From NCBI GenBank assembly GCA_026874595.1, contig CM049316.1:69739676-69803675 (forward strand): 64,000 bases of DNA. The letters run 5' to 3'. This DNA is from Sipunculus nudus (taxonomy: Eukaryota; Annelida; Sipuncula; Golfingiida; Sipunculidae). The notes beneath the pieces are model-generated. The model was not told the origin of the DNA and searched no databases. It saw only the letters and a program-made list of their open reading frames with translations. The translations under genes were made by a program, and so were the position numbers. Positions 48,101 through 60,100 of this stretch are shown here, in pieces. Every line of letters starts with the position of its first letter. Position 1 is the stretch's first letter.

Positions 48101-51100
48101 GTTAGAGTCACTTGTTAGATGCGGACAGGCCTTGGGACTTAAGGACCAGGCTTTACAAGATTATGTTGAGGCTAGACGGCGTGCGGATGAGGAACGCGAG
48201 GAAAGAGCTAGGCAGCGGGAATTAGAGCGCGAGCGAGAGGCTAGAGCCCACGAATTAGAGGTTCTAAGGTTAAAGTCTGACTCTGGGGTTAAAGAAGAGA
48301 GAAGTAGGGATGTATTCCCGAAAATCCAGCTTCCACCTTTTGATGAGGCTCACGATCAGCTAGATGCGTTTCTTGAGCGATTTGAACGATTAGCTGTATG
48401 TCAAGGCTATGATAGGGAGAATTGGGCGTTACACCTGAGTCCGTTACTGCGGGGTAAGGCGCTAGGGACTTACACACAGTTATCGGTTAGTGAGGCCATG
48501 GATTACGATAAGTTAAAGATAGCCTTGTTAAAGCGATACCAAATGACCGAAGAGGGTTATCGACACAAGTTTCGGACTTGTAGGCCTGAGCGAGGCGAAA
48601 CGCCGAGTCAGTTTGCGGTGAGACTGAGTGGATACCTAGACCATTGGATAGGGATGGCAGGGGTCGGAGGTGACTACGACGGGGTAGTTAACCTGTTGAT
48701 GTGTGAGCAGTTCGTAAACTGCTGTAGTAGGGATCTCTCTATGTTTTTGAAAGAGAGACGGTGTCGTGACTTTGATAGTATGGTAGACTTAGCCGAGAGT
48801 TATACGGAGGCTCACGGTGTACACAGCCTTACAGCACGTCCTCGTTATGGCAATAATGTGCCGCGTCCAGCGCAACCGGTATCTCAGCCTAGAGAGAAGC
48901 GAGAGGTTGAGCGCAGTCCGGGCGGTCAGACATTTAAGCCATCAGGAGGCATCAGATGTTATTTATGTAATGAACTGGGACATAAGGCGCGGGAATGTAA
49001 GACTAGTGCCCGGTCGAGGCCTAGGTCTTCCCCTCAAGTAGGGCGTGCTGCTGGCGATCAGCAGAGGTATAGGACTAATTTTAGCCCCCGTATAACCCAA
49101 AACAGAAACCGGAGACTATGTCAATGGCAGTAGTCGAGGCGGAAATGGAGACAGTCGGTGCGGTGAAACCGGAAGTAGAGAGTCCGAGTCAGTCGTTAGG
49201 ATTTGCTGCACAGACAGAAGGCGGAATCTCGTTACCTGTGTGTGAAGGGCTGGTGAATGGTAAGTCAGCGAGGGTGCTGCGGGATTCGGGATGTTCCTCG
49301 GCAGGAATACGTGGGTCGTACGTGGAGCCGAATCAGTTCACCGGACACCAGGTCGAGTGTAGGTTGTTCGACGGGTCTGTAAGACAATTTCCTACGGCTA
49401 GGATTAATGTGGACTGTGCGTACTTTGTCGGTACTATCGAGGCAATGGTGGTCGGGGATGCTGTATGTGATTTAGCGCTAGGTAACGTAGCGGGAGCGCG
49501 TGATCCGTATGATCCGGACCCGACGTGGAAGTCTGAGCGGTCCTCAGGCATAGTGTGTGACGGTGTAGAGTCACAAAAGGAGGTGTCGTCCGCGGTGGAG
49601 ACACGGAGCGCTGCACGAGAGAAACAGATACCGACGCGTAGCTTGAATGTTGCAAGCCCAGTTGCCGGCCGAATTTTTGAAGGCGCAGGAGGAGGATGGG
49701 TCTTTAGCGCCGTATTGGAGGCTAGCTAGAGAGGCTAGAAATGATAGTCCGTTTAGAATTGAGGACGGGTATTTAGTTCGGGTTGTGAGTGATAAACGGG
49801 GAGATCAAGATGGATCTCGAGTGGTGGTACCTCAGACGTTACGGTACGACGTAATGAGGATGGGCCACGAAGCGGTTATGGCGGGCCATCAGGGCATAGA
49901 CAAAACGCACGACCGCGTGAGAACTCAGTTTTTCTGGAAAGGGATGTATAATGACATTGCTGAGTTTTGCAAGTCCTGTCCCATTTGCCAGAAAACCATA
50001 CCGAAAGGCAAGGTGCCTGGAGCTACGTTAGGCCAGATGCCATTAATTGATGAGCCCTGGCGTAGAATTTCGATGGATCTGGTTGGGCCGATCCATCCAG
50101 CGTCTGAGAGAGGTCACAGGTATATTCTGACCGTTATGGATTATGCCACTAGATATCCGGAGGCTGTTGCTTTAAAGAACGTAGATACAGTCTCTGTGGC
50201 TGATGCGCTAGTTGATATTTATGCGCGGTTAGGAGTGCCGTCAGAGGTGCTTACTGACATGGGAACACAATTTACGTCAGACCTCATGCGAGAAGTTAGC
50301 CGTGTTTTGTCTGTAAGACAGCTCACCACTACTCCTTACCATCCTATGTGCAACGGAATGGTGGAGAGATTCAATGGAACGTTAAAGTTAATGTTGAAAC
50401 GGATGTGCGAGGAAAGACCGCGAGATTGGGATCGGTACCTCAGCGCCGTGCTTTTTGCGTACCGAGAAGCGCCACATGAGAGCACAGGGTTCTCACCCTT
50501 TGAGTTGCTCTATGGTAGGATCGTTAGAGGACCGATGCGGATTCTAAGGGATCTGTGGACCAAGCGAGATACTAGCGTCGAGACTAAAACCACGTACCAA
50601 TACGTCCTGGACCTACAAGACAAACTAAGCGACACATGCGCGTTAGCTAGAGAGGCGTTGAACAAATCAGCGAACAGACACAGACTGTTATATGATAGAG
50701 GTAAATGCACGCGCAGGTTTGAGGCCGGAGACGAAGTTTTGTTGTTACTCCCGACGGAGCGGAACAAATTAATGGTACAGTGGAAAGGCCCCTATACTAT
50801 TGTAAACAGGGTTGGGGACTTAGACTATCGGATTAAGATTGGCGATAAGGTTAAAACCTTCCACGTGAATATGCCGAAACGGTACCCTGCTAGAAACGAG
50901 CCCCAGCATATTCTGGCAGCGGTAGCCAAGGGCGCACCTGATTCTATACATGATCCTGACGGTGTAGACGGGGAAACAGAGCACTGATAGACCTAAGACA
51001 AAGAAGGCTTTGCGAGCATTCCTAGGTCTTACAGGGTACTATCGAAAATTCGTGCCAAACTATGCGGAAATAGCGGTGCCCTTGACTGATCTAACGCGTA

Positions 51101-54100
51101 AAGGTCAACCTAACAAACTAGACTGGAAACCCGTACACGAGAACGCGTACTGTTCTCTAAAGGCTAAACTGTCAGACCCTCCCATACTGAAACTACCTGA
51201 TTTCAGTAAACGATTTTATTTGAAATGTGATGCATCTGATGTGGGTATTGGCTGTATCCTGATGCAAAGACACGAGGGGATCATGCACCCAGTAGCTTAT
51301 GCCAGTCGTAAACTATTGCCCAGGGAGAGAAATTACTCCACCATCGAGAAAGAGTCATTAGCAATTGTATGGTCTGTACAGAAATTTGAGATGTACCTGG
51401 CTTGTAGACCGTTCACCATTCAGACCGACCACAAACCATTAAAGTGTATTAGCAAATCAAAATGTGCTAATAAGAGAGTAATGAGATGGGCACTGGTTCT
51501 ACAAGAGTTTAGATTTGATATTGAAGCAGTGTCAGGTAAACTAAACCATGGACCTGATTTTCTTAGCAGACTGCCTGAGTGTTAGGATGTAATGAGCTTT
51601 AATGTCTAGCCAGGTAAGTCTAAACATGTACAGGATTTTGCCCTGTGTCATAGACCGTGGGCATGTACTAATGACAACTTGTTACATGACCCTTATGTAT
51701 TGCTATGTATTGCTACATGTAAATATGTTTAGCTGGACCCTGTAAGATAGAACGATACGATGTATCGAGAAAATACTGTGTATTTTCCTTAAAAGGAGGG
51801 GGTGATGTCACCAGAAATCGGTGACAATATGTACGGTGTTTTGTATCATAGTTTAACGAAGTCTGTTCTCTATTGATATTGACGTGAAACGTCATCCTAA
51901 AGCGTTGACAGGTCTTGATTGTATATATATATATTGTGTATTCTTGTATGGAATCCCATCGGCTATCAGCTGATTTATCCGTGTCACACATCGTGTGTAA
52001 TTATTTCTGGTATGTGGGTCGCCATGGTGACGCTAGCAGTCAAACCAGGTCACATATAACCTTATATGGGACACTTGAGCCATAAGCCAATCAGAGAACC
52101 GGATCGCCGTATTGTGACGACGATTGTGACGTCAGAGTTCAGGGAGAGACGCTGGAAGCTGCCTTCAGTTGGGTCTTGAAGCTTGAGGTGGCAGCACGCA
52201 CGAACGGGAGTAGGAACATTGAAACGCCAGGAACGGCATAGAAGCAAGCTTCTACATGAAGCAAGGACCCAGCTCATGAGAACTCAGCTGTGCTGCCGAA
52301 AGAGCTTCGTATTGGCGATATAGAGAGAGCGCGCTCGTCACCTGCCGGCCTAGTTCAGCTTGACCTAGATACATAACCGCCGTAAGCCGAGAAACCATTG
52401 CTACACGAGCAAGGTCAAGGACTCTAAGCTATACGTAAACAAAGACAAGCAAGATCAGTTGAAGATCGCTAAACTCAGAAAGACTAGATCAATATGGTAC
52501 TAACCATACGCTAGATTCTACACTAAACAGTAACCAGAGATCTCTGAAGGAACTGGACTTTATTGGTTTTTATACAAACCACGGACTCAGTAAATATCCT
52601 GTATTTTTAATGTGAAGGACTGTCGTATTGACACATCAACGCACACACACATCTACATCTTTGTAAGTATTGTCTTGAATTATATTGTGAATTTAACCTG
52701 ATGTCTCATAGTTTCTATTGATCTGGGTGTATGATTGTCTGGTATTTTTATACACGTCCTTAAAAGAACCTGGAAATGTCACCTGTAATGACCGGGATCT
52801 AATTTCTTGATTAATGAAATCAAGTGGCGAGCGTTAACCCATCCTATTGTTTTATAGGATATATCCGTTGTAAAGCTTTCACGTTAAGTTAGGGGTGACA
52901 TTGTATGGCGAGCGTGCCAGGATATAATTAGCCTTAAAAAAAAAAAACTGGCTAATTACAGTAAGTTTCAGAAATTTTGAACTGAGAAAACAGTACTGAA
53001 ACCAGACATTCATATACTCAAACTAGAGTTGATCTGAATTAATAATTGGATATGACACCAAATTGATGTTATAGTGTATACTTGCTCAATGAAATTACCC
53101 CACTGTTGGGAGTTAATATTTATTCAGTGAGAATATTACCTGAAGCACAACATTGTTTCAGGATTAGCATATACCTTGAAGATTTGGCTAGAACACATGC
53201 ATGTTTTGTGAGTAATGCTAGTTCAGTGATACCTGAACATCATTACTGGTTTGATATAAACCCAGATTAGAGTGAAAATTTTTGATGTTGTTAGATACGC
53301 CCTGGTATAATTTTTCCTACACTGGTTTTTGATTGGTCACGTGGTAGGGTCTCTTTACAGGTAAGTTTACCCCTCCCGATTGGCATGGTAATCATAGGTG
53401 CATGGTGTTTATTGATATCTTGATATCCATCCGTCCATCCGTCTGACCCTTCGTCCGACCTTCCGTCCGTCCGTCCGTATAAGTAGATTTTGATGCGTAG
53501 AGCTACCGTGGTGTAATTGTACGGATACCGCCGGTTCGTTAGGTTGGCTTTAACAGTACGTATTTACAGATTTTTAAGAGCGGATATTACTAGATACTGG
53601 AATCTTACTAGGTTAGAGCGTTACCATGGAGACGTTAGAGTCACTTGTTAGATGCGGACAGGCCTTGGGACTTAAGGACCAGGCTTTACAAGATTATGTT
53701 GAGGCTAGACGGCGTGCGGATGAGGAACGCGAGGAAAGAGCTAGGCAGCGGGAATTAGAGCGCGAGCGAGAGGCTAGAGCCCACGAATTAGAGGTTCTAA
53801 GGTTAAAGTCTGACTCTGGGGTTAAAGAAGAGAGAAGTAGGGATGTATTCCCGAAAATCCAGCTTCCACCTTTTGATGAGGCTCACGATCAGCTAGATGC
53901 GTTTCTTGAGCGATTTGAACGATTAGCTGTATGTCAAGGCTATGATAGGGAGAATTGGGCGTTACACCTGAGTCCGTTACTGCGGGGTAAGGCGCTAGGG
54001 ACTTACACACAGTTATCGGTTAGTGAGGCCATGGATTACGATAAGTTAAAGATAGCCTTGTTAAAGCGATACCAAATGACCGAAGAGGGTTATCGACACA

Positions 54101-57100
54101 AGTTTCGGACTTGTAGGCCTGAGCGAGGCGAAACGCCGAGTCAGTTTGCGGTGAGACTGAGTGGATACCTAGACCATTGGATAGGGATGGCAGGGGTCGG
54201 AGGTGACTACGACGGGGTAGTTAACCTGTTGATGTGTGAGCAGTTCGTAAACTGCTGTAGTAGGGATCTCTCTATGTTTTTGAAAGAGAGACGGTGTCGT
54301 GACTTTGATAGTATGGTAGACTTAGCCGAGAGTTATACGGAGGCTCACGGTGTACACAGCCTTACAGCACGTCCTCGTTATGGCAATAATGTGCCGCGTC
54401 CAGCGCAACCGGTATCTCAGCCTAGAGAGAAGCGAGAGGTTGAGCGCAGTCCGGGCGGTCAGACATTTAAGCCATCAGGAGGCATCAGATGTTATTTATG
54501 TAATGAACTGGGACATAAGGCGCGGGAATGTAAGACTAGTGCCCGGTCGAGGCCTAGGTCTTCCCCTCAAGTAGGGCGTGCTGCTGGCGATCAGCAGAGG
54601 TATAGGACTAATTTTAGCCCCCGTATAACCCAAAACAGAAACCGGAGACTATGTCAATGGCAGTAGTCGAGGCGGAAACGGAGACAGTCGGTGCGGTGAA
54701 ACCGGAAGTAGAGAGTCCGAGTCAGTCGTTAGGATTTGCTGCCCAGACAGAAGGCGGAATCTCGTTACCTGTGTGTGAAGGGCTGGTGAATGGTAAGTCA
54801 GCGAGGGTGCTGCGGGATTCGGGATGTTCCTCGGCAGGAATACGTGGGTCGTACGTGGAGCCGAATCAGTTCACCGGACACCAGGTCGAGTGTAGGTTGT
54901 TCGACGGGTCTGTAAGACAATTTCCTACGGCTAGGATTAATGTGGACTGTGCGTACTTTGTCGGTACTATCGAGGCAATGGTGGTTGGGGATGCTGTATG
55001 TGATTTAGCGCTAGGTAACGTAGCGGGAGCGCGTGATCCGTATGATCCGGACCCGACGTGGAAGTCTGAGCGGTCCTCAGGCATAGTGTGTGAAGGTGTA
55101 GAGTCACAAAAGGAGGTGTCGTCCGCGGTGGAGACACGGAGCGCTGCACGAGAGAAACAGATACCGACGCGTAGCTTGAATGTTGCAAGCCCAGTTGCCG
55201 GCCGAATTTTTGAAGGCGCAGGAGGAGGATGGGTCTTTAGCGCCGTATTGGAGGCTAGCTAGAGAGGCTAGAAATGATAGTCCGTTTAGAATTGAGGACG
55301 GGTATTTAGTTCGGGTTGTGAGTGATAAACGGGGAGATCAAGATGGATCTCGAGTGGTGGTACCTCAGACGTTACGGTACGACGTAATGAGGATGGGCCA
55401 CGAAGCGGTTATGGCGGGCCATCAGGGCATAGACAAAACGCACGACCGCGTGAGAACTCAGTTTTTCTGGAAAGGGATGTATAATGACATTGCTGAGTTT
55501 TGCAAGTCCTGTCCCATTTGCCAGAAAACCATACCGAAAGGCAAGGTGCCTGGAGCTACGTTAGGCCAGATGCCATTAATTGATGAGCCCTGGCGTAGAA
55601 TTTCGATGGATCTGGTTGGGCCGATCCATCCAGCGTCTGAGAGAGGTCACAGGTATATTCTGACCGTTATGGATTATGCCACTAGATATCCGGAGGCTGT
55701 TGCTTTAAAGAACGTAGATACAGTCTCTGTGGCTGATGCGCTAGTTGATATTTATGCGCGGTTAGGAGTGCCGTCAGAGGTGCTTACTGACATGGGAACA
55801 CAATTTACGTCAGACCTCATGCGAGAAGTTAGCCGTGTTTTGTCTGTAAGACAGCTCACCACTACTCCTTACCATCCTATGTGCAACGGAATGGTGGAGA
55901 GATTCAATGGAACGTTAAAGTTAATGTTGAAACGGATGTGCGAGGAAAGACCGCGAGATTGGGATCGGTACCTCAGCGCCGTGCTTTTTGCGTACCGAGA
56001 AGCGCCACATGAGAGCACAGGGTTCTCACCCTTTGAGTTGCTCTATGGTAGGATCGTTAGAGGACCGATGCGGATTCTAAGGGATCTGTGGACCAAGCGA
56101 GATACTAGCGTCGAGACTAAAACCACGTACCAATACGTCCTGGACCTACAAGACAAACTAAGCGACACATGCGCGTTAGCTAGAGAGGCGTTGAACAAAT
56201 CAGCGAACAGACACAGACTGTTATATGATAGAGGTAAATGCACGCGCAGGTTTGAGGCCGGAGACGAAGTTTTGTTGTTACTCCCGACGGAGCGGAACAA
56301 ATTAATGGTACAGTGGAAAGGCCCCTATACTATTGTAAACAGGGTTGGGGACTTAGACTATCGGATTAAGATTGGCGATAAGGTTAAAACCTTCCACGTG
56401 AATATGCTGAAACGGTACCCTGCTAGAAACGAGCCCCAGCATATTCTGGCAGCGGTAGCCAAGGGCGCACCTGATTCTATACATGATCCTGACGGTGTAG
56501 ACGGGGAAACAGAGCACTGATAGACCTAAGACAAAGAAGGCTTTGCGAGCATTCCTAGGTCTTACAGGGTACTATCGAAAATTCGTGCCAAACTATGCGG
56601 AAATAGCGGTGCCCTTGACTGATCTAACGCGTAAAGGTCAACCTAACAAACTAGACTGGAAACCCGTACACGAGAACGCGTACTGTTCTCTAAAGGCTAA
56701 ACTGTCAGACCCTCCCATACTGAAACTACCTGATTTCAGTAAACGATTTTATTTGAAATGTGATGCATCTGATGTGGGTATTGGCTGTATCCTGATGCAA
56801 AGACACGAGGGGATCATGCACCCAGTAGCTTATGCCAGTCGTAAACTATTGCCCAGGGAGAGAAATTACTCCACCATCGAGAAAGAGTCATTAGCAATTG
56901 TATGGTCTGTACAGAAATTTGAGATGTACCTGGCTTGTAGACCGTTCACCATTCAGACCGACCACAAACCATTAAAGTGTATTAGCAAATCAAAATGTGC
57001 TAATAAGAGAGTAATGAGATGGGCACTGGTTCTACAAGAGTTTAGATTTGATATTGAAGCAGTGTCAGGTAAACTAAACCATGGACCTGATTTTCTTAGC

Positions 57101-60100
57101 AGACTGCCTGAGTGTTAGGATGTAATGAGCTTTAATGTCTAGCCAGGTAAGTCTAAACATGTACAGGATTTTGCCCTGTGTCATAGACCGTGGGCATGTA
57201 CTAATGACAACTTGTTACATGACCCTTATGTATTGCTATGTATTGCTACATGTAAATATGTTTAGCTGGACCCTGTAAGATAGAAAGATACGATGTATCG
57301 AGAAAATACTGTGTATTTTCCTTAAAAGGAGGGGGTGATGTCACCAGAAATCGGTGACAATATGTACGGTGTTTTGTATCATAGTTTAACGAAGTCTGTT
57401 CTCTATTGATATTGACGTGAAACGTCATCCTAAAGCGTTGACAGGTCTTGATTGTATATATATATATTGTGTATTCTTGTATGGAATCCCATCGGCTATC
57501 AGCTGATTTATCCGTGTCACGCATCGTGTGTAATTATTTCTGGTATGTGGGTCGCCATGGTGACGCTAGCAGTCAAACCAGGTCACATATAACCTTATAT
57601 GGGACACTTGAGCCATAAGCCAATCAGAGAACCGGATCGCCGTATTGTGACGACGATTGTGACGTCAGAGTTCAGGGAGAGACGCTGGAAGCTGCCTTCA
57701 GTTGGGTCTTGAAGCTTGAGGTGGCAGCACGCACAAACGGGAGTAGGAACATTGAAACGCCAGGAACGGCATAGAAGCAAGCTTCTACATGAAGCAAGGA
57801 CCCAGCTCATGAGAACTCAGCCGTGCTGCCGAAAGAGCTTCGTATTGGCGATATAGAGAGAGCGCGCTCGTCACCTGCCGGCCTAGTTCAGCTTGACCTA
57901 GATACATAACCGCCGTAAGCCGAGAAACCATTGCTACACGAGCAAGGTCAAGGACTCTAAGCTATACGTAAACAAAGACAAGCAAGATCAGTTGAAGATC
58001 GCTAAACTCAGAAAGACTAGATCAATATGGTACTAACCATACGCTAGATTCTACACTAAACAGTAACCAGAGATCTCTGAAGGAACTGGACTTTATTGGT
58101 TTTTATACAAACCACGGCCTCAGTAAATATCCTGTATTTTTAATGTGAAGGACTGTCGTATTGACACATCAACGCACACACACATCTACATCTTTGTAAG
58201 TATTGTCTTGAATTATATTGTGAATTTAACCTGATGTCTCATAGTTTCTATTGATCTGGGTGTATGATTGTCTGGTATTTTTATACACGTCCTTAAAAGA
58301 ACCTGGAAATGTCACCTGTAATGACCGGGATCTAATTTCTTGATTAATGAAATCAAGTGGCGAGCGTTAACCCATCCTATTGTTTTATAGGATATATCCG
58401 TTGTAAAGCTTTCACGTTAAGTTAGGGGTGACAAAAACCTGACTGAAAATAAATATATATACAGTAAAACCTGACTGAAAATAAATATATATACAGTAAA
58501 ACCTGACTGAAAATAAATATATACAGTAAAACCTGACTGAAAATAAATATATATACAGTAAAACCTCACTGAAAATAAATATATATACAGTAAAACCTCA
58601 CTGAAAATGAATATATATACAGTAAAACCTGACTGAAAATAAATATATACAGTAAAACCTGACTGAAAATAAATATATATACAGTAAAACCTCACTGAAA
58701 ATAAATATATATACAGTAAAACCTCACTGAAAATGAATATATATACAGTAAAACCTGACTGAAAATAAATATATATACAGTAAAACCTCACTGAAAATAA
58801 AATATATATACAGTAAAACCTCACTGAAAATGAATATATATACAGTAAAACCTGACTGAAAATAAATATATATACAGTAAAACCTCACTGAAAATAAAAT
58901 ATATATACAGTAAAACCTCACTGAAAATAAAATATATATACAGTAAAACCTGACTGAAAATAAATATATATACAGTAAAACCTGACTGAAAATAGTATAT
59001 ATACAGTAAAACCTCACTGAAAATAAATATATATATACAGTAAAACCTGACTGAAAATAAATATATATACAGTAAAACCTCACTGAAAATAAATATATAT
59101 ACAGTAAAACCTCACTGAAAATGAATATATATACAGTTAAACCTCACTGAAAATAATATATATACAGTAAAACCTCACTGAAAATAAATATATATACAGT
59201 AAAACCTCACTGAAAATAAATATATATACAGTAAAACCTCACTGAAAATAATACCATCTGGACCTCGATAAAATGGTCACATTTTCATGGTGGTTGTCAA
59301 AGCAAGGTGTTGTATAAAAAGCAAAAACAAAATGGGGCCCATGAAAGGTGGTTGTTTTGTAGTGGTCACTAAATCAAGGTGGTCATAAGGTGAGATTTTA
59401 CTCATAGGAACAAAATTACTTTAAATCATAAGCAGTTATATAGTAAGTATTATATTGTCTTAAATGTAAAAATAAAATGTTACATGGTATAGCTGCAGTT
59501 GATTTGCCTTGTACAATGTACTTAGAATTTAATTGGTTTGTATATCAGTTTATAACATGGGGCATCTGATCAAGAAAAGAAGGTTAGATTTAAAAATCAG
59601 ACATGTCTTCAGCAGAAATTTGGAAGAAGTTCATGAATCATAAAATAAAAACAATATACATTTATTCACAAAATTTTCAATGCTTTATCAACTGACTTTT
59701 ATCATTCTGATGTTTAAGATGCTGCTGGACTTTCAATTCCCTGAGGAGGTTCAGCGCTGGGTGATCGGTAAAAAACTGCCCAAAGATGACGAGACACTCA
59801 GCAAGCACGGCATCAAGACTAACGGAGCATCCATTTACCTCTACCTGTACTCAGCTCGATCTGTTGGACTCACACGCAGGAAGTTCAGGCAGCAGCTGGA
59901 TCAGCTGACTGGAGCAGGTGAGGTGGCGACACCTAGTGGATCATTTTGATACCCAAATGTCATGTGGTCATGTTAGAATTTCTAGTATAACTTCTATAAA
60001 ACCTGAATTTGGAACTGATTTTTCTTTTCAAAGATTGTCTTCTTATAAATTATTGATTAACAAGTACTAACCACCTTAAAAATTATTGAAAATCCTTGAA

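Larger units (their letters stand above)
35041..58433 (+). mobile_element. Tandem array of a Gmr1-like LTR retrotransposon (6 LTRs, 5 internal regions)
   Basis: The order is LTR a (35041-36135), long internal, LTR b (40573-41667), short internal, truncated LTR c (43484-44517), short internal, truncated LTR d (46334-47367), long internal, LTR e (51806-52900), long internal, LTR f (57339-58433). The whole is flanked by one 5-bp duplication. Full LTRs are 1,095 bp and differ from each other at only a handful of bases by eye. It lies in RBCK1 intron 3 in the same orientation as the gene. It can be a post-insertion expansion by unequal exchange, an inserted concatemer, or partly an assembly product. 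Confidence 0.9.

Noticed and set aside
35041-58433. Classification as a Ty1/copia element because integrase comes before RNase H
   Set aside because: The GPY/F module, RNase H and RT thumb motifs and SCAN-like Gag are Ty3/gypsy-type. Order alone is not enough, and the Gmr1 clade explains it.
58417-59083. Long minus-strand ORFs (119-136 codons, Tyr/Phe/Ile-rich) across the minisatellite, also at 34816-35226
   Set aside because: A 32-bp unit without stops on that strand is read in all three frames in turn, so long ORFs arise automatically. The proteins are pure repeat translations with no start context or domain.
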